Shown here: in pieces, positions 15,855-23,102 of the stretch
Position numbering within the stretch: the stretch's first letter is position 1
Layout: the number at the start of each line of letters is the position of its first letter
From: Chara braunii
Taxonomy: Eukaryota > Streptophyta > Charophyceae > Charales > Characeae
Assembly: GCA_003427395.1 (NCBI GenBank)
Contig: BFEA01000304.1
Location: forward strand, 153,153 to 176,254
Direction of reading: 5' to 3'
DNA length: 23,102 nt
Notes under the pieces: model-generated
The model's input: the letters and a program-made list of their open reading frames with translations, nothing else
Databases searched by the model: none
Told to the model about the DNA's origin: nothing
Made by a program: the position numbers and the translations under genes

Positions 15855-16139
15855 ATGACGGGGGGTGCAGGGTCCAGCGGTGCGGGGGGGTCTGGGGGTG
15901 CCCAGTTCAACCCGCTGTCGGAGAGGGAGATGGCGAAGTTGAGGCGGGGGAACTTGGTTTGGAACTTCCTCACCGTGGGGCAGTACGTCGGGGAGTAGTC
16001 CAAGATGCATGGGAACCGAAAGTTGCGTTGCAACTTATGCGGCCACTTGTTTCAGGGGGGGTCGTCGAAGGCCGCGCGCCATTTCATGCAGTCGAAGTAC
16101 TGCAAGGTTGGGGGGATGAGAGTTCTCGCGGAACTCTGA
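15855..16139 (+). pseudogene. hAT transposase, N-terminal BED-type zinc finger
   Basis: ATG at 15855-15857 (MTGGAGSSGAGG) is the first good start in a frame that carries the finger. The frame is stopped by TAG at 15996-15998 after VGQYVGE and by TGA at 16137-16139 after VLAEL. Between them cysteines at 16029 and 16038, histidine at 16080 and cysteine at 16101 (CNLCG, ARHFMQSKYC) form C-x2-C-x13-H-x6-C, a BED-like DNA-binding finger as found at the N-terminus of hAT transposases. The second stop is plausibly an altered tryptophan codon. The finger call rests on spacing and context. Confidence 0.7.
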
Positions 16140-16721
16140 AACGGCACGGATTACACATTCGTGCCTTCCACTGCTCAGCAGGTGCAGAGGTGGACGGCAG
16201 ACAAGGGGATACAGGACACGAGAGCGCCCGCGGGTGGCCAGCGACAGCGGATGGACGACGGAGAGAGGGACGACTTTCAGGACGCCCTCGATGAGGAGGA
16301 GAGACGCGAGGGTGGGGCCAGCGAGGAGGGGTTGGCAGACGAGGCAGACGAGGCAGTCGGAGAGCCTAACCTGCCAGGGGAAGAGGTGGTGATGACGTCG
16401 AGAGGCGTCGGTCGAGCGGCTCCCGCTCTTAGGGCGCCGCGACCTGAGTTGGAGCGCGCTAGGAGGGAGAAGAGGGGAGTGGGGGAAGCTGACCTCGAGG
16501 TGCGAGACACGGGCAAGGAGAAGAGGGCTCGACAGACGACGATTGACGAGATGTACGCCAAGGAGAAGTTGGCCGAGTTCACAGATGCGTGGCTGCAGTG
16601 GATCTACGCGAAGGGGTCGCCATTCAACGCCTTCCGTGGTCTGGAGTTCCAGAGGGTGTGGCAGGCGGCAGAGAGAGTGCCAGTATCCCTTCGCAGAGGG
16701 CGAAGGTGGCGACGATGGTGA
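16140..16721 (+). pseudogene. hAT transposase, linker and start of the catalytic region
   Basis: Same frame as the finger. NGTDYTFVPSTAQQVQRW leads into an acidic, disordered-looking linker (DALDEEERREGGASEEG and onward) and then TTIDEMYAKEKLAEF, WLQWIYAKGSPFNAFRGLEF. The last stretch matches the hAT region just before DUF659, where a W-x-x-x-x-x-PFN motif is usual. The frame runs on wrongly as RRGRRWRRW to TGA at 16719-16721; the sensible continuation is in another frame from about 16697, so a frameshift lies near 16690-16705. Confidence 0.72.
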
Positions 16722-17263
16722 GCGTGGTGTGCGCCGCTTTCCGGCAGAGCGGTGCCACCATCCTCTCCGACGGGAGGAAGTTGCGCAGCGGCAAGCCGCT
16801 CGTGAACTTCCTCGCCGGACGCGCCAATGGCGCCCTGCTATACGCCACCGTCGCACATGACGACTCGGTCGGAGACACAGCAGACGTCGTGTACCGTAGG
16901 TGGCGGGCCATCATCTTGTCCTTTCCTCCAAAGGACGTGATCGGCTTCTGCACAGACTCCGCCAGTAACTATACGGCGGGAGCGCGCAGATTCGCCACTG
17001 GCCCTGAGCCCGACATCAGGAGGATCACTTGGCTCCCCTGCTCCACCCATGTCTGGAACTTGATGTTGTCAGATATCGGGACGGGAGTGGGGTGGGTCAA
17101 GGACACCATCATCCACGCTCGAGCGCTTGTGCGATTTATTAAATCGCACGGCGCTGCTCACGCCCTGTTTAGGAAGGTGAGCCCTCTCGTTCAGCTCGTT
17201 GAGCCCGTTGAGACACAGTTCGCATCGGTTTTCCTGAGGCTGGCATGTCTCAAAGGCCGATGA
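16697..17263 (+). pseudogene. hAT transposase, DUF659 catalytic core
   Basis: The frame reads RAKVATMVSVVCAAFRQSG, ATILSDGRKLRSGKPLVNFL, IGFCTDSASNYTAG, WLPCSTHVWNLMLSDIG, IKSHGAAHALFRKVSP. DUF659 is the transposase core of this hAT group. The first catalytic aspartate is in SDG (codon 16769), where the usual following tryptophan is arginine, and the second is in TDSASNY (codon 16955). PCSTH is the conserved cysteine/histidine motif before the inserted helical region. The block ends at TGA 17261-17263 after LKGR, where CGA is the likely ancestor. A longer in-frame start at 16589 overlaps the previous block and is probably not coding there. Confidence 0.85.
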
Positions 17264-17734
17264 GACGCGTTGGAGAGCATGTTGCACGGGGATGCTTGGG
17301 CACGCATCCCGTGGGAGCGCAGGCATGTATCGCAGGCGTAGTGGGTGCAGCAGCAGATCCGCGACGCGGAGTTTTGGCGTTGTGTCCAGTACACCCTCCT
17401 TATCATGGCGCCCGTCCACCAGCTGTTGCGCAGGATGGATAGGGGGGGGATGATGATGTCCGTCGTTTACGAGTGGATTCAGCATATGCTGCAGTTGATG
17501 AGGAGGGTCGACGTGCCGGAGGACATGATCGAGCCGTGCGTGCGTGAGGTTGCCATCCGCAACCTCCACATGCTAGAGCCCGCACATGCCGCGACCCACC
17601 TCCTCAACCCTCGTCGAAGGTCCCTCACGTATTACCATTCGTTAGAAACGACCGCGGATGACGCCCGTGTGGTCGAGGAGTGCGAATCGGTCTCTTTCCG
17701 ATGCCGAGGCGGACGATTGCAGGGGGGACCGTGA
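17264..17734 (+). pseudogene. hAT transposase, helical insertion region
   Basis: Same frame as the DUF659 block. DALESMLHGDAWARIPWERR, then TAG at 17339-17341, then WVQQQIRDAEFWRCVQYTLL to HATTHLLNPRR-like text (AATHLLNPRRRSLTYYH). These match the all-helical region between the second and third catalytic residues in hAT transposases. Near 17690 the frame becomes implausible (SFRCRGGRLQGGP) and the protein continues in the 17658-18509 frame, a second frameshift. Confidence 0.75.
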
Positions 17735-18509
17735 GACCGAGCGATGTGCAGCGTGGTGGTTTGACCATGGACGGGCCCACCCGGAGTTGCGCACCATCGC
17801 CATCCGTGTCATGCACTTGTGGACGTCTGCCTCTCCAGCGGAGAGGAACTGGGCGGCACACGAGCGCATCAACACGGCGAGGCGCGTCAAGCTTGGGTTT
17901 GCCAAGCTTGCACAGCTGGTTGAGATTGCCACCAATCTCAAACCGGCCTCGTGCGCACGGCAGGGTGGTGGCTACGTGCTGCCATGGGCAATGGGAACCG
18001 GTCGGGAGGGGACAGCGGCAGAGGACGAGGATGAGGAGGGAGACGGGGAGCCCGAGGTGTGGGGAGCGCGACCTGCTTGCAGTGTTCCCGAGCAGGAGAT
18101 CCAGCGGCAGATTGTCGCTTTCCATGGCGGCCGACTGTCTAGAGCCCATTCGGTTCGGGACGTGTTTGGCAAGAGGGCGACGGAGCTGCGACCATGGCCA
18201 GAGGGTGGGGATGATGCGGACGCTGCTGCGGCAGACGACTACGTCGACGACGAGTGGACAAACGATGATGACACGCCGCTGAGTGGCGACCCGACGGCTG
18301 AGCGGGTGTACTTCACTTACGGTGGGGGACGTGATGGCATGGATTCATTCACATCAGTTATCACTGGTGGTGTGCCGTCGACCGCACAGGCGAGTGGCAG
18401 CAGCAGAGCCGGTGGTGGTCGTGGAGGACGTTCGCATGCGGAGGTTGGCGTCGACGACTTGGGGGAGCAGCAGCCACGGGGAGGTCTTCGGCAGACAGGC
18501 AGGCGTTGA
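17658..18509 (+). pseudogene. hAT transposase, C-terminal dimerisation domain and start of an extension
   Basis: From about 17715 the frame reads ETERCAAWWFDHG, LRTIAIRVMHLWTSASPAER, NWAAHERINTARRVKLGF, LVEIATNLKP: the hAT C-terminal dimerisation domain, including the AERNW motif with the third catalytic glutamate (codon 17841). Most hAT proteins end soon after this. Here another ~185 codons follow, acidic and glycine-rich (TAAEDEDEEGDGEPEV, DDADAAAADDYVDDEW), up to TGA at 18507-18509. The same frame stays open beyond that stop. The first ~20 codons of this open frame overlap the previous block and are likely not native. Confidence 0.82.
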
Positions 18510-20335
18510 GAGGGTAGGAGCGATAGCGAGGCCGAGGAGGAGGCCGAGGATGAGCGGGCGCCCCTTCACGATCGTTGCTTCTCTCCCTCCCATCATCGGA
18601 GCACTGCACAGCCCGAGGCACTTAGGCATTCGGAGAGGTTGGCGTCGGCAGCAAGCAGAGACCGGACACATGACGGTGACGATCGTGGGGGGGAGAGGAC
18701 TCCTTCCGACGTCGGTATCCGCACCCGCTCGCCGTCGGAACACCGCACACACGACTTTGACGTCGAAGGGCTTGGTGGGGGCTTGGGAGATTTCAGTGTC
18801 AAGGGACGTCGACGTGCTTCACCGTCGAAGGTGCGCACCGACGCGGATGTTGTGCGGGGCCCTGTTGAGACTGAGGACGAGAGGGATGCCCGTTTGGACC
18901 GAGAGGAGGAGGAGTGGCTGGGGAGTTTGCCACGATGGGAGGGTCGGTTCGCGTATCTTGACGAGCAGCGTCGGCAGAGGGAGTCGGAGACAGGAGGGGG
19001 CGGAGGCCGTGACGACGACGACTCGGGTGTCCCTGAGGAGGCAGTTTAAGGGGAGTTCGATGATGAGGGACAAGATCCCGCCGCGGGTAGCGGGTCAGGT
19101 GGTGGACGCCGCGGCGACGGGGAGACCGCGGGTGATGAGGGGCAGGATGTTGTCATGGGCGGTGGGTCCCCTCGTGGGGGACGTGGCGACGGCAAGACCG
19201 CGGGTGATGAGGGACAGGGTGCCGCCGTATGTGGCAGAGGAGAGGGTGGGTCCGGTGGAGATGGGGATACTGCGGGTGTCGGGGTAGACGATGGACCGGA
19301 CGGAGATGATGACGACGACCACGGTCCCAAGGACGATGCGTATAGGCTCGCCTTGGTGTTGAGGGACCCCACAGTACCTCCCTTGCTCCCTAAGGACTCA
19401 GCGCACACTTTCTTCGACGTCGACGCTTTGGCGCAAGCGTTGACGGATAACCCTTTCGCACACATGGGCCGCGTGAGCGGCAATAGGCGGGCCCCTGGGA
19501 GGGTGTACTCACCGCCGCCGTTCGAGGTGCAGAGCCCTCTATGGTCGGGTTCGTCGCTCAGCGGCGTGAGAGGGAGGGAGTCTGGTGCGGGTGAGGTGGG
19601 GTCCGACAGACGCAGCGATGGCGGCAGAGACAGTGCTGGATCGATGCCTCCGCCGCCCGCACGGACTCCGGAGGCTGTGGTCGACTTCGGGGACCAGACG
19701 GCGGCACCCGGAGTTCCGCACAGTGGCGGTTCCCCGCCGACAGTCCGAGGTGGTGTGGGTGGCGGATGGTCAGTTGTTCGTCGGGTTGGGGACCAGTTGC
19801 GGGCGGATTACGACACTGGGAGGGGCGTCTTCTCGGGATGTACGCCAGTTCAGACCCAGGCTGGGGAGGGTGGGTCAGGACGTCCGAGCCTGCAGATGGC
19901 AGGCCGCATGCTCGGTTTGTCACGAGCGGAGGGACATCCACGGACATGCTGCGGGGACAGCAGTACACATCGGGCAAGGAGGGGTTGTTGATGCGTCCCG
20001 GAACGAGACGACAACGCGGCCTCTTGGAGGTTGAGGCTCGACTCGCGGCAGGGGTCGCCGCTGGCCATGCAGCATTGAACGCGATTCAGAGGGAGAGAGA
20101 GATGGGGTTTGCTGCACGGGCGGCGGAGGACGAGGACGCAGACACAAAGTCCGAGCCGATCGAGACTGCGACCCACAGACACAGGGCACAGGTGGCCGCG
20201 GCAGCCACTGCAGCACAGCCCGCATACCTCAGCGGGGCACGGGGCACAGGTGCCGGAGGGAGAGGAGGGCGCCGGGGAGGACCGCATGGATGCCCGTCCT
20301 CCGGGAGAGGCCGCGCGAGCTCTGGAGGGAGATGA
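18510..20335 (+). pseudogene. Long C-terminal extension of the hAT protein, or a second hAT-borne gene
   Basis: The transposase frame stays open after TGA 18507-18509 (EGRSDSEAEEEAEDERAP) to TAA 19047-19049, and again to TGA at about 19989-19991. The middle holds three 24-residue repeats (19065-19280), a run of aspartates, and DDAYRLALVLRDPTVPPLL, HTFFDVDALAQALTDNPFAH, the only part that looks like folded domain. Proline/serine-rich text follows. Another frame, 19766-20335, has a helical stretch (EVEARLAAGVAAGHAALNAI) and ends in a Gly/Arg-rich tail at TGA 20333-20335, so a frameshift probably lies between 19690 and 19960. I recognise no family. It could be a fused C-terminus of the transposase or a separate accessory gene in the same frame by chance. 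Confidence 0.45.
19065..19280 (+). repeat. Three tandem 72-bp (24-codon) repeats
   Basis: Each unit opens with EGQ and contains GDG followed by an acidic or lysine residue and TAG. The glycine/aspartate positions keep an exact 72-bp period, while the middle of the unit varies. A stop codon lies 16 bp upstream (19047-19049). Confidence 0.8.
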
Positions 20336-20632
20336 TGACATCCGTGGGATGAAAGGAAAAAATCGTTGTTAAACTGCTGGTACACCACTTCTTTCGCAAA
20401 CTCGTTTTGTAATACAATCTCACAAAGGTTCCGTTGTACACCGACTCATCAGTGCTTTGGTTCCGTTGATTTCAGGTTGGGGAAACTACTTTAAGTTTTT
20501 TTGTTTTTTTTTTTGCGTGGCTGTACAGCGTTGACGCTCTATCGGCAGGGTTGTTGCATATCTATGTCTTTGTTGTTCCATGGAGATGACGACAGTATGT
20601 GGACATTAGTTGTTTTTTTCCTTTTTTTTTTG

Positions 20633-20823
20633 GCTACTCGGTTGTACAGTAGAGACGACGGGTCCAGTTTTTGGCTTCAGCCTCGTACATACGCATTTCC
20701 ATCGAAATGCTTTGTCAGTAGGGTCCTGTTTTGTTTTTGCTACTCGGTTGTACAGTAGAAACGACGGGTCCAATTTTTGGCTTCAGCCTTGTACATACGC
20801 ATTTCCATTGAAATGCTTTGTCA
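20633..20823 (+). repeat. Tandem duplication with 106-bp spacing
   Basis: Copies start at 20633 and 20739 with GCTACTCGGTTGTACAGTAG and match over about 85 bp with only a few substitutions. Each copy carries a short inverted repeat, GCATTT...AAATGC, near its end. Confidence 0.88.
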
Positions 20824-21657
20824 TATATTTGCTCTTGTTCGTGTTCCTCTACCAACATTGGTCTTGCATCTGAGTCGCTGTTGTTTGGTGACTGGTTTCT
20901 GGTTTGTTGTCGTGATTGTTGCAAATTATGTACTTCTGTGATGCCACGCATCTGCATGTCATGGATGCCTCCATTATGAATGTGCTGTTAGTTTTGGATG
21001 CCAAATAGGGATGATGTGCTAATGAATGTGTTCTTACACAAACTTCCACCAGTCTGATGAGTGAACACACACTATGACACACTTGCCTGTTAACATTGTT
21101 TGAAACTTATGGTTGGCCGCACTGTGATTGATTGTGAATGTGTTGTGACTTTGGTATGCCAACCAGGGTCTGACCTATAATTGCCATGAATGTGTTGTTT
21201 CAAAATATGTCACGACCTGTCATCACCCTCACGAATGAAATCGACGCCTGCCTGAGGCCTTGATCTGCCTGGGGTCTGCCATCTGCAGCCCCGTCCAGCT
21301 TCGACCCGACCTGGCCGCACGGGCCGCCCCAACCAGGCCCTCATCCAACCCCCGTTGGCCCTCCCCCGCAGGGGTCAAATCTTTATTTTTATTTTTCCAG
21401 TGTTCCAGACCCTCCTCCCTGTGACCCCGCATCGACGAACCCGCACGCGCCCGACGCACGAATTTTCGCGGCCCACCCTTCCAGGGCCATGTGCAGGACA
21501 CCCCCGTTTTTTATTTTTTTGACGCTCTGCCACTGTGAGGGGGTGCCCCCCCACCCCCCCACCTCAAACCCACTCCCCACTTCGGAAACCGCCCCCCGCG
21601 TCGTTCGAGGCCGAGGCCGAAAAAACTCGGCCGGACCGGCCGCGGCTGGGGGGGTCC

Positions 21658-21669
21658 CGGCCTAGGCCG
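21658..21669. promoter_or_regulatory. Subterminal palindrome, right end
   Basis: CGGCCTAGGCCG, identical to 15005-15016 near the left end, 42 bp from the right terminus against 76 bp on the left. Confidence 0.45.
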
Positions 21670-21686
21670 GCGGCCGCAGGCCGAAA

Positions 21687-21711
21687 CCAGCCGCGGCCAG
21701 CGTCAACATAG
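21687..21711 (-). repeat. hAT right terminal inverted repeat
   Basis: Read on the - strand it begins CTATGTTGACGCTGGCCGCG and matches the left end with one missing C and one or two further differences. Confidence 0.75.
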
Positions 21712-21719
21712 GCTGGAAT
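21712..21719. repeat. 8-bp target-site duplication of the hAT element (right copy)
   Basis: GCTGGAAT, identical to 14921-14928. Confidence 0.88.
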
Positions 21720-22203
21720 CCTCTCTTAATTTCATTATCTAATTTTCAACAAAATTTCTGTCATATAGGAAGGAAAGTGCTTTTGTGGACTTTGCGGTAC
21801 CAAAGGTGTGTTAACACAATGGAAGACGTGAAGATTGAAGGCATGGAAATGGCGGATTTAATTCAGCAATTGGTACAAACAGAACTCAAAGCTCACTGGA
21901 AAAAAGCAAAAACAGGAATGGTAGCTCTTAAAAAAAAAAAAAAAAAAACATTAAGCAGAGAGTCAAAAATTGAATTTGGACTGCCTGGGGGATGCATCAG
22001 GGAAAAAACTGGAGGAGGTGGTATGGCCAGGAGGGGAAAGGGATCAGGTGTCCTTCAAGCGTGATTACCAGATCATCTTTCAAGACTGGTTTGACATCCA
22101 ACCAGGAGCTTCCCTGAGAACGCTCGTATCTTTTTCTGACCACTTCCCTCCTTCTAAGCTGGCTTTAGCGGATCTTCAGTGGTATGAGGGGGGAGAAGGA
22201 TAA
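21720..22203 (+). pseudogene. LINE ORF2 C-terminal end
   Basis: It continues the zinc-binding block: PLLISLSNFQQNF, then KVLLWTLRYQRCVNTMEDVK and LIQQLVQTELKAHWKKAK (about 21765-21920). A run of A residues at 21930-21949 breaks the frame. Another frame (21970-22203) then reads DYQIIFQDWFDIQPGASLRT and ALADLQWYEGGEG. The position after the RVT zinc-binding domain fits the variable tail of plant LINE ORF2. The helical, tryptophan-containing text in the first part resembles that tail; the second part is unassigned. Confidence 0.6.
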
Positions 22204-22789
22204 TAGGCTGATAGAAGGAATTGGTGTGATTTTGTTGGGTTTTGGGGCGTTAAAATGCAGTCTTGAAGGAGAATCTGCTTGTTGCATCACTTGTACCAGG
22301 CGGCTGGGAAGCTGGCATAAGAGGCAGTTCAATCCTCAAAAATGGATAGGTCTAGTAGCATCATCACCATATTAGTACCAATATGACCAGTAGCATTATC
22401 AGTAGATGCTTAGTTCAATTTTTTTATAGAGTTGTAGCATGGTTCGCTTCTTGACTAAAGGGTGGGGGTTAGGAAGGCAGGGTAGCTTGTTGTCATTACA
22501 CCACATGTCTGTTCCAAAAAACAGTTTCAATGTCTAGGGACGCTGGACCCGCTTTCCAGCAGGTGGAGCTCCCCACCAATAGATGGAGCCTTCCTAGGAC
22601 TGTTAGCGGTGTCTGCTCTTATCAGCACCGCTGGCGTTGGCTAGGGGTTGTCTTAAACCACTAGTACCTCCGTGTTGGGAAATTACGATGTTTTGCCAGT
22701 TCCCGAAGTTATCGGGAGTCCCAATAGGCTCGGAATGGATTCAGTGTCCCAAAAATAAAACGATTTTGTAATTTTTTTTTCGATCCTGC
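22204..22789 (+). other. Probable LINE 3' untranslated tail
   Basis: No supported frame (one short frame at 22184-22375 has no recognisable content). The stretch ends in an A/T-rich part (AAAAATAAAACG, then a T run, 22752-22781) that could be a degenerate LINE tail. The 3' boundary is not proven. Confidence 0.4.
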
Positions 22790-23028
22790 TCAGACATTGG
22801 CAGGCCCATGATCGTTCCTGGACAGCGGGCGCGTTGTGGAAACACTACCGAGTCCTACCGAGGACGGGTTGGAGCGTGGCAGATCGGCCGGTCGCTGGTC
22901 TGCGGTCGGGCGGTGGATGGTGGGTGACTGGACGACCGCCTTCGCGGCCGACCACCTTGCATCGACGCGCGAAGGACCGCCTCCTTCGGACCTCCCGCTG
23001 TACGGCTCTCCGCGGGTCGCCATCGCCA

Positions 23029-23029
<1 letters not shown>
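22790..23029 (-). CDS. Short GC-rich open frame, unassigned
   Basis: 79 codons starting MAMATRGEPYSG next to the terminal (AG)n as read on the - strand. It is rich in arginine, serine and proline with no recognised motif. Base composition changes sharply from the A/T-richer LINE tail, so this is outside the transposon. It may be a first exon with a (GA)n leader, or a chance frame in GC-rich DNA. Confidence 0.2.

Positions 23030-23032
<3 letters not shown>

Positions 23033-23102
<70 letters not shown>
23033..23102. repeat. (CT)n microsatellite at window end
   Basis: Uninterrupted CT dinucleotides to the last base, the complement of the (AG)n that opens the window. Confidence 0.95.

Larger units (their letters stand above)
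14929..21711 (+). mobile_element. hAT-superfamily DNA transposon, non-functional copy
   Basis: 6783 bp with an 8-bp target duplication, imperfect inverted repeats starting CTATGTTG, and a transposase with BED-type finger, DUF659 region and hAT C-terminal dimerisation domain. It interrupts the LINE zinc-binding domain, and removing it restores the LINE sequence. The ends are rich in GGCCGA-type motifs, as expected of hAT subterminal transposase sites. It is GC-rich through the coding part (about 15480-20340) and A/T-richer in the 3' flank (20340-21230). The coding region is broken by stops and frameshifts, so it could move only with help in trans. Confidence 0.9.
20336..21711 (+). other. hAT 3' non-coding flank
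   Basis: No convincing frame on either strand. The first ~900 bp are A/T-richer with T runs, a 106-bp-spaced tandem duplication (20633-20823) and a more diverged duplication (about 20976-21204). The last ~480 bp are C-rich, with CCCCCCCACCCCCCC near 21547 and GGCCGA-type motifs leading to the right terminal repeat. Confidence 0.65.
640..22780 (+). mobile_element. Decayed LINE (non-LTR retrotransposon), split into three pieces by two insertions
   Basis: Pieces are 640-5036, 13883-14928 and 21712 to about 22780. Seen in order are an ORF1 zinc knuckle, an endonuclease with the CIEETHL motif, a reverse transcriptase with NYRPITLL, FIDFEKTYD and a YADD-position motif, a C-terminal RVT zinc-binding domain, and a tail. 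The pieces add up to about 6.5 kb, which is normal for a plant LINE. The sequence on each side of each insertion joins in register: the second junction reads ILLGWN then PLLISL. Numerous stops, frameshifts and homopolymer runs show it is dead. Both outer ends are approximate, because I found no target duplication and the 3' tail is only A/T-rich near 22755-22780. Confidence 0.85.

Noticed and set aside
15467-16294. 275-codon frame (+) across the start of the transposase
   Set aside because: It is out of phase with the zinc finger and linker, arginine/glycine-rich from GC-rich DNA, and without motifs. Shadow.
16035-16856. 273-codon frame on the - strand
   Set aside because: Antisense to clear transposase sequence, no recognisable content; expected in GC-rich DNA with few stops.
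18283-19287. 334-codon frame (+), longest in that interval
   Set aside because: Arginine-rich with no domain, while the phase continuing the transposase carries the in-register 24-codon repeat and folded-looking text. I prefer the latter, with moderate certainty.
14920-21720. 10-bp target duplication, suggesting a Mutator-like element
   Set aside because: Shifting one base gives CTATGTTG at both ends and exactly 8 bp. The encoded protein has BED, DUF659 and hAT dimerisation domains, so it is hAT.
21930-21949. A-run as the LINE poly(A) tail
   Set aside because: Coding-like text continues on the far side in another frame, so this is an internal run; the tail, if any, is near 22755-22781.
1-23102. 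tRNA, rRNA or other structural RNA genes
   Set aside because: No cloverleaf or rRNA signature seen by eye. The only tRNA-related sequence is the 12-base primer-binding site at 12973-12984.

Overview
This is a repeat-dense, intron-age-unknown stretch of a nuclear genome from the green lineage. I see no tRNA or rRNA gene and no intact host gene. The transposon families (a plant-type LINE with a C-terminal RVT zinc-binding domain, a Ty3/Gypsy chromovirus primed by initiator tRNA-Met, and a BED/DUF659 hAT transposase), the long (AG)n/(CT)n tracts and the particular Gag wording resemble, from memory, what is seen in the charophyte alga Chara. That species assignment is inference and was not searched.

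The layout is a nest of three mobile elements. The oldest layer is a decayed LINE on the + strand in three pieces: 640-5036 (ORF1, endonuclease, first part of the reverse transcriptase), 13883-14928 (end of the reverse transcriptase and its zinc-binding domain) and 21712 to about 22780 (C-terminus and 3' tail). With the insertions removed the pieces join at matching points and add up to about 6.5 kb, a normal full-length LINE size. Between pieces 1 and 2 sits an 8.85-kb Gypsy LTR retrotransposon on the - strand (5037-13882), with two ~895-bp LTRs, a tRNA-Met primer site, a 1.5-kb leader, and a single gag-pol frame holding protease, RT, RNase H, integrase and a chromodomain-like tail. Between pieces 2 and 3 sits a 6.78-kb hAT DNA transposon on the + strand (14929-21711), with an 8-bp target duplication, imperfect terminal inverted repeats, a broken transposase and a long, unusual C-terminal extension.

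Both window edges are simple repeats. Positions 1-461 hold two copies of a ~230-bp compound unit, 469-620 is (CTT)n, and 23033-23102 is (CT)n. A GC-rich stretch at 22790-23030 has one short unassigned open frame on the - strand and may be the only non-transposon sequence.

All three elements look dead: catalytic residues are replaced in the LINE, seven in-frame stops lie in gag-pol, and stops plus frameshifts break the hAT transposase. The features most worth follow-up are the hAT extension with its 24-residue triplicate repeat, a 10-bp phased repeat upstream of the transposase, a GTCAAC (W-box-like) cluster in the Gypsy leader, and repeated splice-donor-like motifs antisense to the Gypsy element.
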